A stretch of 64,000 nt of DNA from positions 41,843,115 to 41,907,114 of the forward strand of contig NC_045138.2 of the NCBI RefSeq assembly GCF_008831285.2. Reading direction: 5' to 3'. The DNA comes from Nymphaea colorata. Its lineage: Eukaryota; Streptophyta; Magnoliopsida; Nymphaeales; Nymphaeaceae. Each line of letters starts with the position of its first letter. Position 1 is the stretch's first letter. The notes under the pieces are model-generated. The model ran no database searches. It was given only the letters and a program-made list of their open reading frames with translations, and was not told the origin of the DNA. This document shows, piece by piece, positions 10,575 to 21,941 of this stretch. The translations under genes and the position numbers were made by a program.

Positions 10575-13330
10575 GCCTTCCCTTGGCCACCAAGGGGGAG
10601 GACGAATTTGTGAGCATTTCACCAAGTTGCTGCAGCCAAGGAGCTAGGAGGGAGAAGCCAAGGAGGTGAAAGAAGATTTGTCCAAGCCTTCTTCCCCCCT
10701 CTCATTTTCTTCTTCATTTCCTCTATTCTCTCTATCTAGTTTGCTAAGTGAGGGTGCTTAGGTGAATCCTTACTTAGGATTTTCGTGGAGAGAAGCTCTC
10801 TCTTTCCCATTGCAAATTCCAGAAAGAAATCTATTCTTATTCTAGTTTTGCTAAGCTCGAAGCCAAACTTGGATTCTTGCTTAGGATTGTTTGATTTAGA
10901 AAACAAGTGAAGAAGAAGATCAAGCATCGAGACCGACCGCAAGGTAGGTGATTTTAACTCATTTGTCATATACTTTAACTTTTTGTTGGTTAATTTTAAT
11001 TTCAGCAATTCATGAGAGGGGATTATTTTCATTTATTTTACAGCTGAGAATGATGTTCAGCTAGAAGAAACTTACGATTGAATGTACAGTTAATGCATAA
11101 TGCATGCATGAGTCAGCTTTTCTAAAAAGACTAACCCATGTATCAAATTTTGAAAAGGGCCCCAAGGCCACGTCCCTTTCAAAATAACAAGCTTAAAACC
11201 ATTTTGAACTCTCTACCATGAGAGAATCACACAGTGAGAGTGATTTTGCTGCAACATATGTGATGAAAATGCCTATTAGGATACATTCTTATGAATGTGA
11301 TCCACCCTTGCATCGCAAAATTATGGACGAATTAGCTTGAGTATTGTCTTGTTTTCCTTCTCATTTAAAGTCATTCATGTCTTTCAATTTAATTGATTAA
11401 GGGTAGTAGGGGAGATTTGAAACAAGCTTTCAATCTTCCTACCTAAAAGAGTCCAGCCATGAATCATCATGATTCATGAGTCATATGGTCTCTTGATAAA
11501 ATTTCATTTTGAAGAGTAGGATATATATATAATATGTGCATGTGCAATCTCTTGTTAAAAATCATTTTTTCATTTCAAAATCAGGTTGGAACACGTTTCC
11601 AAACTGGTTTTTAAGAAAGGATATCATTTTGTTGATTTTCGTAGTACAAAGCTATGAAATCATTTCATTTCGTCTTAAATTTTCTTTTATAATCAGCAAC
11701 CTATATGCAAAGTATATGCAAGTTGCTGAAATCAGACCATGCTTTATAAGAATAAGCTTAATAATGTCAAAGTTCATACATTTGAAATGCTAATTTCAGC
11801 CATAAAGTGGCAAGGCTTTGAGGAACAAAAAAAAAATCTAAACCTATCCAAATCAGCATCTTAAATTACTTTTTATGGATTGTAGTTCTCATTCATAAGT
11901 TTTCAGACTTGCATGAAACTAATCCATCTCCTCAAATGATGAAAAAATTCATTTTCATTTCTCCAAAAAGGAGACCAACTATCCTAAAATTATCTAAAGA
12001 AGTTGACGATTCCATTGGTGTGAAATCTGAAATTTAAATAGGTTTGAAAGACTTATCGTTTCTATCTAAGAGACAAGCTCTCTATTGGAATCAATGTCCA
12101 TAATTTTTAGCTATCTAAATCAATACAAAATCTGATTTTTTTAGCTATTTTGAGACAAAAATGGATGTCATCCACGTCTCCCTTCTATTTCAAAATTTTC
12201 ATTTTGACATTATTTATATATTTTTCATCATTTTGATAATTTTATGTTAAGTCTCAAGCTTGTAGACTGCATCTCTATTGCGTGTGCTTAATTATATGAT
12301 GAGCACATTTAGAGAAAATCCTATATTTTAATTAAGATCAATCTTCATGCATAGATTGTATGATGTGTGATTGCAATGAATGAACCTTGAGGGATTATGA
12401 GAGAGTGAAGAATGTATGTTTCATATGAATGAATCTTGAGAGATTATGAGAGAGAGAAGAATGAATGTTTCATATAGTTTCCCTTTTCATTTTATGCATT
12501 CACTTTCATTCAAAATCAATAGCACCACATGTACATTCTCAAGAAGTTAAGTGATTCAAATTTGAGTTGCAAAAAGTGATCAAGTCATATTGCAACAAGA
12601 ATTTGTAAACTTCACTTAGCTTTCAAAGAAAACATAAACAATGTATTGATGATCTTGGTCAAAATGTGTTTAGAAAACAATACACTTTTCTAACAATTTG
12701 GAACCTATGCTTCATCAAAAAAGTAAACTCTACCTAACCAAATCAAAAGAAAAATTCAAAATCAATTTTGTTTGTTAAGGAAACTTAGCTATTTCCCCAA
12801 AAGAAAGTTGATCATAAGAAAATCATAGTTTCAACTCATGAATCATCTTGAGTTCACAACAAAGAACTCAACTTTAGTCTTCAAAAATCCCCAAAAATTG
12901 TGGATTTCAAATCAAATATTACCAAAATAAAGGTTTTTTTAAATCAACTTGAAAACCCCCCAATCTTCAAATTCAAAACAAGTTCAAATCACTTATTCAA
13001 AATGAATTTTGGTTCTTGAACCTAAAACCTCAATGCACAAGCATATAGGATTTGCATCAATAACTTGTACATGATCCAAATGATCTTTTGTCCTTGGTCC
13101 AATTACCCTTGTTAAAGGCAACAGAAATGGTTGGACCTGGTACCGACGGGCGGATCCCTTTCTTTTAATTTTTTTTCCTCAAAACCCTAATTTTGAAAGA
13201 ATATTGTTGATTCGCATTTTGACAACCTTCAAGGAAGAGGTGGGGTGCGAACAAAATTTATCTAAAAAATCATAGTCTATTGCATGCTAAAGTTAGACTT
13301 TCTTTTGCCTTTTAGGTGCCTATATGAAAT

Positions 13331-13597
13331 GCCTACAAAGATTGAGTTGATCAGTAAAAGTTAATAGCCAAGTACTACTCTGTTAGCATCCACCTGCTAA
13401 CTACGACCCTTACAAGAGAAAACCCCAAACTCCATGCACACACATAGCCCCTAATCTCCAGATTAGGGTTTCTCCTCCCAGAGGAAACCCCACTAATTTC
13501 TCCAATCCCCTAATTAAAGCTGCCCAACCCTTATTTATACTTGTTCCTGGGCCAGTCTAATGGGCCTGACCCAGGACCCAGGACCCAATCCCTAACA
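13331..13597 (-). repeat. 3' LTR remnant of a separate LTR retroelement
   Basis: On the minus strand the sequence AAGGGGGGAGTAT is a polypurine tract directly followed by TGTTAGGGATTGG, an LTR start. The LTR then runs through a TATA-like TATAAATAAGG and ends near 13331. Immediately before the tract is an open piece reading LEDKVLFKGG, a typical C-terminal tail of Ty3/gypsy polyproteins. The far end of this LTR and its partner are not clear, so coordinates are approximate. Confidence 0.6.
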
Positions 13598-13724
13598 ATA
13601 CTCCCCCCTTGAAAAGCACCTTGTCTTCAAGGTGTGCTTAGCTAAAAAGAAACATCTATTGGATGAGAAGTCTCTTATTCATGATAGGTAGCTCTTCTGA
13701 TCCATGAGATGTGAACTCAACATT

Positions 13725-13904
13725 TTCCATCTGATCTGGCCCATGTGCCCTGCAATAAGCTTTATGCTTAATCGTTCCCTCAATAACCTTTACCCTCGTA
13801 CACAAGTTGGCCTCCTTGGCACATGAAGGATGAAAGCTAGTTTTGCAGTCATGAAAACTACACATTATGCCACCCTAGTTACTTCGGCAGAAACAGCAAG
13901 TGTG
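13725..13904 (-). pseudogene. Extended PHD finger fragment
   Basis: On the minus strand the frame reads HTCCFCRSN, a stop, then GGIMCSFHDCKTSFHPSCAK, and further on HKAYCRAH. The Cys/His spacing (CxxC, then CSFHDC, FHPSC, and C-x2-H at the end) is that of the second half of an extended PHD (ePHD) zinc finger, found in chromatin readers of the ATX/BRPF/Jade kind. A stop interrupts the loop where these proteins usually have a Tyr/Phe-Gly-Ala. It lies in the same frame as the LEDKV tail and directly upstream of the polypurine tract of the LTR remnant, as if carried by that element. It is not a functional gene here. Confidence 0.6.
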
Positions 13905-14466
13905 CAAATCTTCTTCGCATCTTCCACAAATGCTACTGAATGGTTGGTGGTCTTGGCAAAATTATGAGTGCTTGTCTGATGAAAACCTTGCGACGGCCAA
14001 TCTTGACAGACTTTCCTTTGCATGAGGAACCAACTGAGAGTAAGACCCTGCGCTTCCATTCATAAAAGTAAACCTTAAAGGACCCTCATGATGAGTATTT
14101 TCAGCATGAACCTCTTCATGTGTATTCTTACTCAAGGAAGAAAACCTTGAAGAAGCAGTGGGCCAGATCTAGTATTAGCCTCCATACAGGCTTGATTGTA
14201 TTCATAATCTATATCCATTGACAAATGGCCAAATGTGCCTGAGCAACTGATGTTCCTTCCGAGAGAAAAGAGGACTAACCAAAATTTGACAAATATTCTT
14301 CAAACATATGCAAAAATGCCTCCACCTTCTCATCAAGCCATTCAGGCTCCTTCACGGTGGACTGAACAATAAACTGCAATCTTCGAATGCCAGAGTTGTT
14401 CCTATGCATTAGTATCACAATGTAACCATGCTGCTCAACTATATGGAGCTGATGGAATGCTGAGTG

Positions 14467-14820
14467 CTATGCAACGAGAACAAAGAGCTGAAGCATTGTA
14501 TGTAGTACCAAATCATTTGGATCAACCTGAACATAGAATGGTAGTGCAAAATGCTCATCTCCATTCTGGAATGAGTCGACACTACCTGCCACAGTTTGCC
14601 CCTCAATGATGCTGGCTGCCATGGCTCGGCTCCAAGGGGGTTTCTCAGGCTGCCTTGTTGAGCCCTCTTTCCATTCATTGGTGTCGCCATCTCTGTGCCC
14701 TATCACAGGGATGAAGGGATTCTTTGCTGCCAGTCCTTCCTCCTTCAACACCTCCTTCAACTCTGCATAGAAGACTCCATCTGCGACGATCCTTTGTTTC
14801 CTGCTTATCTGAGACGCCAT
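14467..14820 (-). pseudogene. ORF starting with a ribosomal protein S3 (uS3)-like N-terminus
   Basis: The 117-residue frame starts with MASQISRKQR then VADGVFYAELKEVL (residues 1-25). This closely follows the conserved start of cytosolic ribosomal protein uS3 of plants. Similarity stops after about residue 25, and the rest (GHRDGDTNEW, QVDPNDLVLHTM) is not recognised. The upstream region has no clear promoter. It lies on the same strand as the ePHD fragment and LTR remnant, about 0.9 kb away. Most likely a captured or duplicated exon piece. A short retrocopy relic or an unrelated gene that starts by chance this way are alternatives. Confidence 0.45.
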
Positions 14821-15290
14821 CCTAGAGCCATAGAGGAGTGGTACAGGGACCTCGTCTCTTGACGTGAAGCCGTGCGATCTTTTTGACCCCTGAGCAAGAA
14901 AGAAATGTCATCTTGAGTTCCCTTCTGATAATTGGATCCAATTCAAAAAAAAATTGTTTGTTAAGACATGAAAAAAAATGACTCTCCACAGGGTGTTGAT
15001 TAACATTGAATATGAGGTTGGGCACTGAATAAAGACAATATTTTGGCTTACTTCATTTCAAGACAAAACATATGGACTGATCTGTTCTTTGGAATGGAGA
15101 AGTGCGACACCTAGGTTTGGGGAATGATAGGGAGGTGTAGTTGATGCAACAGAAGCAAGAATTGCAAGAAATTCTAGCATCCAACAGAGTATTTGGTTAT
15201 AGTCTAAAATTTTCCTGATACTACCCATCTGTGGGTAGAGTTATACGATCATGTTTTAGATGCAATTATACTTGACTAGTTGCTACTCAT

Positions 15291-16030
15291 ATGTTTTATT
15301 TGATTTTTTATGACTTTGATTTTATCAATAATGATAGACATATCATGTTTTTGAACTTGATGCTAACAAGACTCATGCATATATGGATGTGTAACATTTA
15401 TGCATTTTCCTTTATGTTTTCATAATTATTTATGCATGTTATAGTCACTCCCAAAGAACCATGAGCTCCTACAGATTGGATGCTCTCCAACTCCTTCCTT
15501 AAATGTTTCACTCTCTCCCTGATTTGGCCAACACAAGTTGTATTCCATTTAGAGGGGTGTAATCTGGTTTCTTTTAATTATTTTAGTAGTCTAATCATGT
15601 TGCAACCAAAAGTATTAATGTTCTTAGCCTCTTTGATCATGAGTTCATACTTTAGACGAATATGTCTTATTTGATTTTATTATGACTTTGCTTTTGTCAA
15701 TAATGATAGACATATCATGTTTTTGAACTTGATGCTAATAAGATTCATGCATATATGGATGTGTAACATTTATGCATTTTCCTTTATGTTTCCATGATTA
15801 TATATGCATGTTATAGTCACTCCCAATGAATGATGAGCTCCTACAGAATGGATGTTTTCTAATTCCTTTCTTAAATGTTTCACTCTCTCCCTGATTTGGC
15901 CAATAGAAGTCGTATTCCATTTAGAGGTGTGAAATCTGGTTTCTTATAATTGTTTAGTAGCCTAATCATGTTGAAACCAAAAGTATTAATGTTCCAAGCC
16001 TTTTTTTATCATGAGTTCACACTCTAGCAA
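15291..16030. repeat. Tandem duplication, period about 371 bp
   Basis: The sequence from ATGTTTTATTTGATTTT (15291) through TTGATCATGAGTTCA recurs from 15662 with scattered substitutions. Shared words include AATAATGATAGACATATCAT, GTGTAACATTTATGCAT and CACTCTCTCCCTGATTTGGC. There are two units, no coding potential and no known family recognised. Confidence 0.9.
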
Positions 16031-16139
16031 AAATGTTCATGCAAAAAAATAACAAAACAAATATTTGCCATAGCGGCAAGATACACTATTAGTAACTGAT
16101 CACAAGCGACCATTATGATCAGAAACTGTCCTAGGCAGA

Positions 16140-17880
16140 GTGTGCAATGAGGCATTTACATTTTCCGAAAGGGAGTGCATCAATGCCATGTTTAGTCTGA
16201 AAAGCATATTACTCTTACCACTTTTGTTGTAGTCCATGCGTAATTATTCAAATATTTAACAATAGAAAAAGCACAATTATTAAGGAAGATAGTGAATTCC
16301 ATACATGAACTAGCATTAGGTGGTTCTCTAGTTTTATCGGTCGGCTTGAGTATTGAAATCTCTCATTAGTAATACAGGTCCATCCAATTTCTGCACCTTC
16401 ATTGTGAGGTTGTCTAGCAGCTCTTTTCTAATAAGTTTGTTAGGATGTAGATACACTCCAAAAATAGTAAAAGAAAAGACTCGTTTGCCTGACTTTACAT
16501 GTCTTAAGCCAAAAATGTAGTGAATATCTCAACCAACACTAGCAAATCTAATGGATTCCACCCGCATACTATTCTCGCATGATTGGACAACCCATTAAAA
16601 TTAGAAATAAATTTATAAAGACCATGCTTGCATTTCCATTTGTGAAACTTATCTTTGTTTAACATCGTATCAAATAAGAATACTATATCTGATTTAAGTT
16701 TTGGAGATAATAAAAAATCCCCTATTGACCTAGGCTCCTTACCAGTCCACGCACATCATCTCATATTTGAACAAACTAAATCAGACAAGCAAAAGAGAGC
16801 AGCTAATTCAGATTTTTGATTGTTGTCGAACTGTGCCCTGACCATCATTAGTAGATTCAAACCTCCTTTTCATCTATACTTTCCTCTACAATCTTCTTTC
16901 CACAACTGGTATTAGTTGCAATTTCTTTCTTTAGCTAGTCTAAAATGGAAAATTTAGACTGGATATTAACTAAGTGTTTGCCTTTTGCTCTCCTTGAATA
17001 AAGTTCTTAGAAGAGTTCTACCTTCGACATGCTATGCTTTTCAATGAGATGATTACCTACTCTCCTAATGTCATAAGCAGCGCCATGACTATAAGTATTA
17101 GATGATCTGGAATGGATTTATTTATAATATGTATGTCGAAACCTGGAAGGGGGAGATAGATTCTCCAATAGCATCTAGTGGCACCACTTGATTGAATTTT
17201 TTCATTCAAGAAAACTTCTACTTTGTCATCCATGACAAACTCTGAAATAGTGGAGATAGCATGTAGGGGGGTACCTAAGGGAGGAGACCTCTCTATGACG
17301 AATGATGATAATGTTGATGTAACTAAGGGTGAAGGCTCCTCCATAACAGCAACTAGCAGTGAATTATTAGTTTTCATCACATGACTATTTTATGTTCTAG
17401 TAATGGACAATGAAACATGTTGAGATTTGTTCTCAATATGTGCTTGCTTCAAGTTCAGGACCGGCATTTCAGAGTTAAGCTCTCTCTCACCTTCTTGGAT
17501 TCGACCTCCACGTAATAAAGTCGGGCAAAATATTTAACTTATCTTCAAAACTTCCCATATTTAGTTGAGAAACAGATTCTTCTTTTTTTTTTTCCTTTTT
17601 GCACTCTCATTTCAACATGTTTATCACATACCATATTCCATGATCTGCTTCCCTAGGTCTCTTATGAAACAAGCAAGAGTAGTGAATCTGAAAATTTTTT
17701 AAGAATCTCTAAAATCTTTGTAAAAATTACTATTCGAAGCTTTCCATCCATCGGTTCCACCATTAGGGACAACTTTTCCTCTTCCATAAGAGCTGGAGGC
17801 CCTTTGAGTTTATTTCCCATGTTTTGGACATTGGGGGCTTCTAAGGAAGCTCCTTTGAATCTCCATGGCTCTTAAAGGTT
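16140..17880 (-). mobile_element. LINE (L1-type) relic, minus strand
   Basis: On the minus strand, between stops, are pieces like the start of a plant LINE: an ORF1-like part (about 17057-17880, containing FRFTTLACFIRDL) followed by an endonuclease-like part (about 16170-16790) with SNHARIVCGWNPLDL, WMDL and a decayed DFN motif. Order and orientation agree with L1-type elements. No reverse transcriptase is present, which would lie below 16140, so the copy is broken. Identification rests on weak motifs. Confidence 0.45.
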
Positions 17881-20289
17881 TTTAATGATAAAATTTATTT
17901 AAAAGAACCCACTAAAAATAGCATCAATAAATAGCACCATGAAAAGCACCCAATCAAAGTTTTTTAGGCTCCAAGCATGGCCTAAACTGCTCATTTTGAA
18001 CCTTTGAAATCACAAGAAAAGGTGGGATTTAAGAGAAAATAAATTAGCAAAATAAAATGATCACACAAAAACAAACCACACCTGCCTAGATAAAATCCAA
18101 ACATGATTGCATTCTCAACATGAAATTAAAATTTTACTGGTTAGACTCTTGAGTTACTGATGAGTTCTTTTCTCCAATTTTCTTCAATAAATCAATTCAA
18201 ACTTCTAAATCCTATGCAATCAAATTACAAAAACCAAATATGAAGACACTATTCTACCCATGACATGAAGAAAATAAAGCATCAACAAAGAAAACACATT
18301 AAACATAAGCAATTAGATTCTAACTTTTATCATGCAATGGGAAAAAAACCTAATCCTAGCTACATGCATGCATGCATATATGAATGAAAACCTGAAAAGT
18401 GATGCACTTACTTATGGTTGAGGTTGTATTCCACCAAGCAATTGTTGTTCCCACTATCCAGCCCTAGCCAAACATTATTTTTTGAGGTTTTCTCTCATCC
18501 ACTTATGATCGACGAGTCTTGCTTGTAGAAAACAAGGACATGAAGAAGGGGCTTGCTAATGCTTTAGGGTTCTGTAATTTTCTAAAAGCCAGAGGACAAA
18601 ACAGTCATAAACACTATATTGAGTGCAATTCAATTTTTATCAAAATGAATTTGTAGATTACTGACCTCTTCCTTTAATCACTATTTAAATTTTATAATGA
18701 AATTCCATGATTTACTCTACAAAAATCGATCTACAACATAGTGCGGGGTTTTGGTTATGCAAAAAATAAGCAATTGAATAAAGATTGCTTAATAAAAAGT
18801 AAAAACTGCCCTACGACCAACTACTATACCCAACATGTATGCTTTGTTAAAATCATCTGAAACTAATCTAGTTCACATGTATACATACTATAATGAACCT
18901 ACATATGCATCTTTAGCAGAATATATGTGGAGAATGCCATAAACAGAACATGAAGTTACGAATTGCATGATATGATGCATGATTAATACATAAAGCCTAC
19001 ATATCAATATGCATAACATATGTTAGCATGGTATACGTGTATATGCATGTGGTACATGTGTTTCTATGCATGAAAGATGTGCCTAACTATTAATCGTATA
19101 ATGATATGAGGCATGCATATGCGAGCGAGATGGTGCCACATACCATATGCATGAGAATTATCTGTGCCTAAATGATGTGTCTAACATGCTATTCTATGCC
19201 TATGAGTGCAATCTAATGTATGTGCATGCACATGAAGTAAGGCGGATGACACACAATGCATGTATGCAATGCCTACATGAGTATATGCATGGTAATAGCA
19301 GGATAGATGAATCATGAATGATGTTATGTATATGAAAATGCTGTGATGGCATGTCATGCCATGCTCACATGATCATATGTTAATTAAAAGAGCATATTTT
19401 GGACTGACTCAATTGAGGATCAAACTTTAAAATTTGAAAAGAAAACAGGTTTGCAAATATGTTTTTGCTCGAAGAAGACTAAAAAAAATCATCTTCAAAA
19501 GATGTTTCTTAAAAACTATTAGTGAAAATAAGTGATACTCTAAAATGATGTAGTTTCAAAGCGGGTGGCACTTGGGAGATCGAAAGACCATCGGGTAATG
19601 TAAGCATTAGGCATGTCCTTTGCTTGACTGTGGCCAAGTCGTATAGTAGGGATGGAGCCCAGTTCCTTTAAATTTTGTGGAGAGGTGCACTAAAGTATTC
19701 GAGTTTAACCACCGAGGGTGTGTGCTTTGATATCTCTATGTTTGACGCCCAAAGCATTGCCAATGCTTGGTTGATTGAAATGTGATGTGGACCTCGCCTT
19801 TGGATCCTCAACAGACCCTGATTTCATGAAAAGTTATTGAAGAGCTTAAGAGCACCAAAGTAGCCCTAGACCTGGGGGTTGGTGACGACTTTAGTTTTCA
19901 CTTGGCCGGTGGGATTAGCCTCTCGCTTACCAGAAGAGTTTAAGATTCTGAAGCATATCATAAAACAAGCTTCCACATTAATCTTGAGTTTCCAACTAAA
20001 GGATCAACATTTCTGTTAGAAGGAACTGTTTCCAGACAAAGGATGATTACCTGAAGGGAGTGCTGTAACATAAAAGGAGCTGGAGGGGAAAAGGCTTTCT
20101 CTGTTTTTGGTCTGAGGCGAGAAAACTGAGATAAAAAGGAGAATTTTGAATGGGATTTAGGTTTTTGTACTGTAGCATAATCTTGAGCTCAAAGGTTTTC
20201 GTTTCAAAATAACATCCTACTTCCAATAGGAGCTCATACATAGATAGATCCAGATGTGGATACAATTTGGTAAAATACCCCAGATCTGA
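17881..20289. other. No gene seen; ATGCAT/CATATG-rich tract
   Basis: AT-rich DNA. From about 18840 to 19380 the words ATGCAT, CATATG and TACATG are unusually frequent. The 19560-19960 part is less AT-rich and has no homology that I recognise. Frames are short. Confidence 0.4.
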
Positions 20290-20489
20290 CTTGCCAAAAA
20301 GGTTTCCTCTGTCTTGGTTGGTAAGGAGTAGGGCTAGGCATCAGGCTGCCCTGATAAGAAGTTGGGCTTGAGCTGAGCTGCAGCTCGTGGCATAACCCAG
20401 GCTTGAGACCTGACTCTACCCGATTAATAGAAAATCTATTTTTAACATAATTTAATATATAAGTAAAATCAGTTATAACAAAATATATG

Positions 20490-20534
<45 letters not shown>

Positions 20535-20650
20535 TTAACTTATCCGGCAGACATAACTGGACTGATAACGTATCGGGTTGGCTGACGCCCAATTTTAAAG
20601 CCCAAGCCCAAGTTGGTTGTCAAGTACCGGGCTTACTGCCCAATGCTAGT
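20290..20650. repeat. GGCTTGGGC-rich repeat with (TA)n core
   Basis: CCCAGGCTTGAG and GGGCTTGAGC words on the left, and AAGCCCAAGCCC and CCGGGCTTACTGCC words on the right, bracket an AT-rich core that contains a TA microsatellite at about 20487-20528. The partial inverted order suggests a fold-back repeat. The 320-710 region has the same layout. Confidence 0.45.
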
Positions 20651-21941
20651 GAAGAGATTGAAAGGGTTTCCCTGATTCCCTCTTTAGTTCTTCTGTCCCC
20701 GACCGACCCAAGAAAATAAAAGTGGGGCACCATGACTCGGGCAGGTCACGATGGCCGGTCGGGTACTTTGATGTGATGGAATCCCGTCCGTTGAGATCCG
20801 ATTTCAACTAACACTTCGGATCCCAGACCAGGAGGTAAACACTCATAAAAGGGCCACGTGAATGTCGCTCTCTGGCTCAGATCTGAATCTGGACAAGAAA
20901 GATGGTTTGGAATTTTTTTTTTTCTTTAAACTTGTGTGACATTTGATCTAAAATGAGTCCCACTGTCTTAAAATCTAGATATAGAATAACGATCCAGTTT
21001 TAAAAATATGGGCTTAGATTTGAAATTTTAAGGTTAGATAGATTTGAACTCCTAGGATTTGAGAACTGGATCATATTTGACAGTAGTCTCAGGTCTCAAA
21101 TTTGATCTAGTTGTGAACCGGACCTGTAGTGTAAATTATTTTTAGTTGCGGATTTTGAAGGATGGACCCAATCAGGTTCAAGGGTTGGAAAAGAGACCTA
21201 CACTTGGATTTGGTAGGATCTAAGTCTAAAAGGGGTTACTTCTGATGGACAATGGGTCGAATCTTGGGTTTGGATTTACAGTTTACTATTCATAGGGTCC
21301 GGACGCAAGATTTTGAATTTATTAGAACTAATTCGGGTTTAGGTTCTAAGATTTTGCAAGCAAGTTACTATCCCATTCTCTAATCGTACAGTTCCTGTTG
21401 GTGGAATGATGTTGAATGAAGCCATCCTATGAAAATTTCCATTATATATATTTATATACTCTATTTATTTATTTAATTATATGACATTTTGAGTCTTGAA
21501 TGGTTAAAAATTCAAATTCTGCAACAATTTTCGATGCTTTCAGCAACGAATTTTTAATTTATAACGAAATAAATTTGGCAGCTTGGTATTTTAAACTTGT
21601 TTTCCTAATATTAAAAAAAACAAACAAAAAAAAAATCTGTTTGTGAACCAAATCCGTAGCACCGTTAGCCACAAATTGAATCGATTAATGCCACCGATTC
21701 GGCCAATTCAAACCGAATTTAATAAAATTCGCAACGTTAAACAAGGGAAAGAGGGTTAGAGGCACGATCCAGGGAACGAACGATACCTTGCGTGCAGATG
21801 GGAACTTCAATTGTGAGAAAGTAGAATCCTGAAGAGGGCACAACCCAGGGACAGGGAGAGGAAAATCCGAGGGAGAAAACCCACAAGCCCGGGTTTGCAC
21901 CACCAAATCACACCAACGCAGACCCTGGGAAGGTGGGGAAG
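20651..21941. other. Upstream region of PUX4, non-coding
   Basis: No coding homology. The stretch holds repeated TCTAGAT/GATCCAG/GGTTC words at 20930-21340. The last 150 bp carry no obvious TATA box. The 5' UTR is expected within the final few hundred bases, but its start cannot be fixed. Confidence 0.4.

Larger units (their letters stand above)
9009..13253. mobile_element. Solo LTR of a long-LTR retrotransposon (LTR family L, copy A), 4245 bp
   Basis: Begins TGTTAACACCCCAAATTTTT and ends GGTGCGAACA, so it has TG...CA ends. It is flanked by a perfect 5-bp duplication AAATT (9004-9008 and 13254-13258). Inside are a 30-bp tandem array, a TATA box (10568) followed by a leader-like C/T-rich stretch, and near the end the block GTACCGACGGGCG (about 13140). 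No gag or pol homology lies inside. The same start, TATA order and end block occur in the element at 46452-49820. This fits a solo LTR left by recombination between two LTRs. The lack of coding rules out a full element but not an unusual non-autonomous one. Confidence 0.8.

Noticed and set aside
21933-21941. GTG as an upstream start for PUX4
   Set aside because: The in-frame ATG at 21942 is a normal plant start and begins the UBA-like domain.
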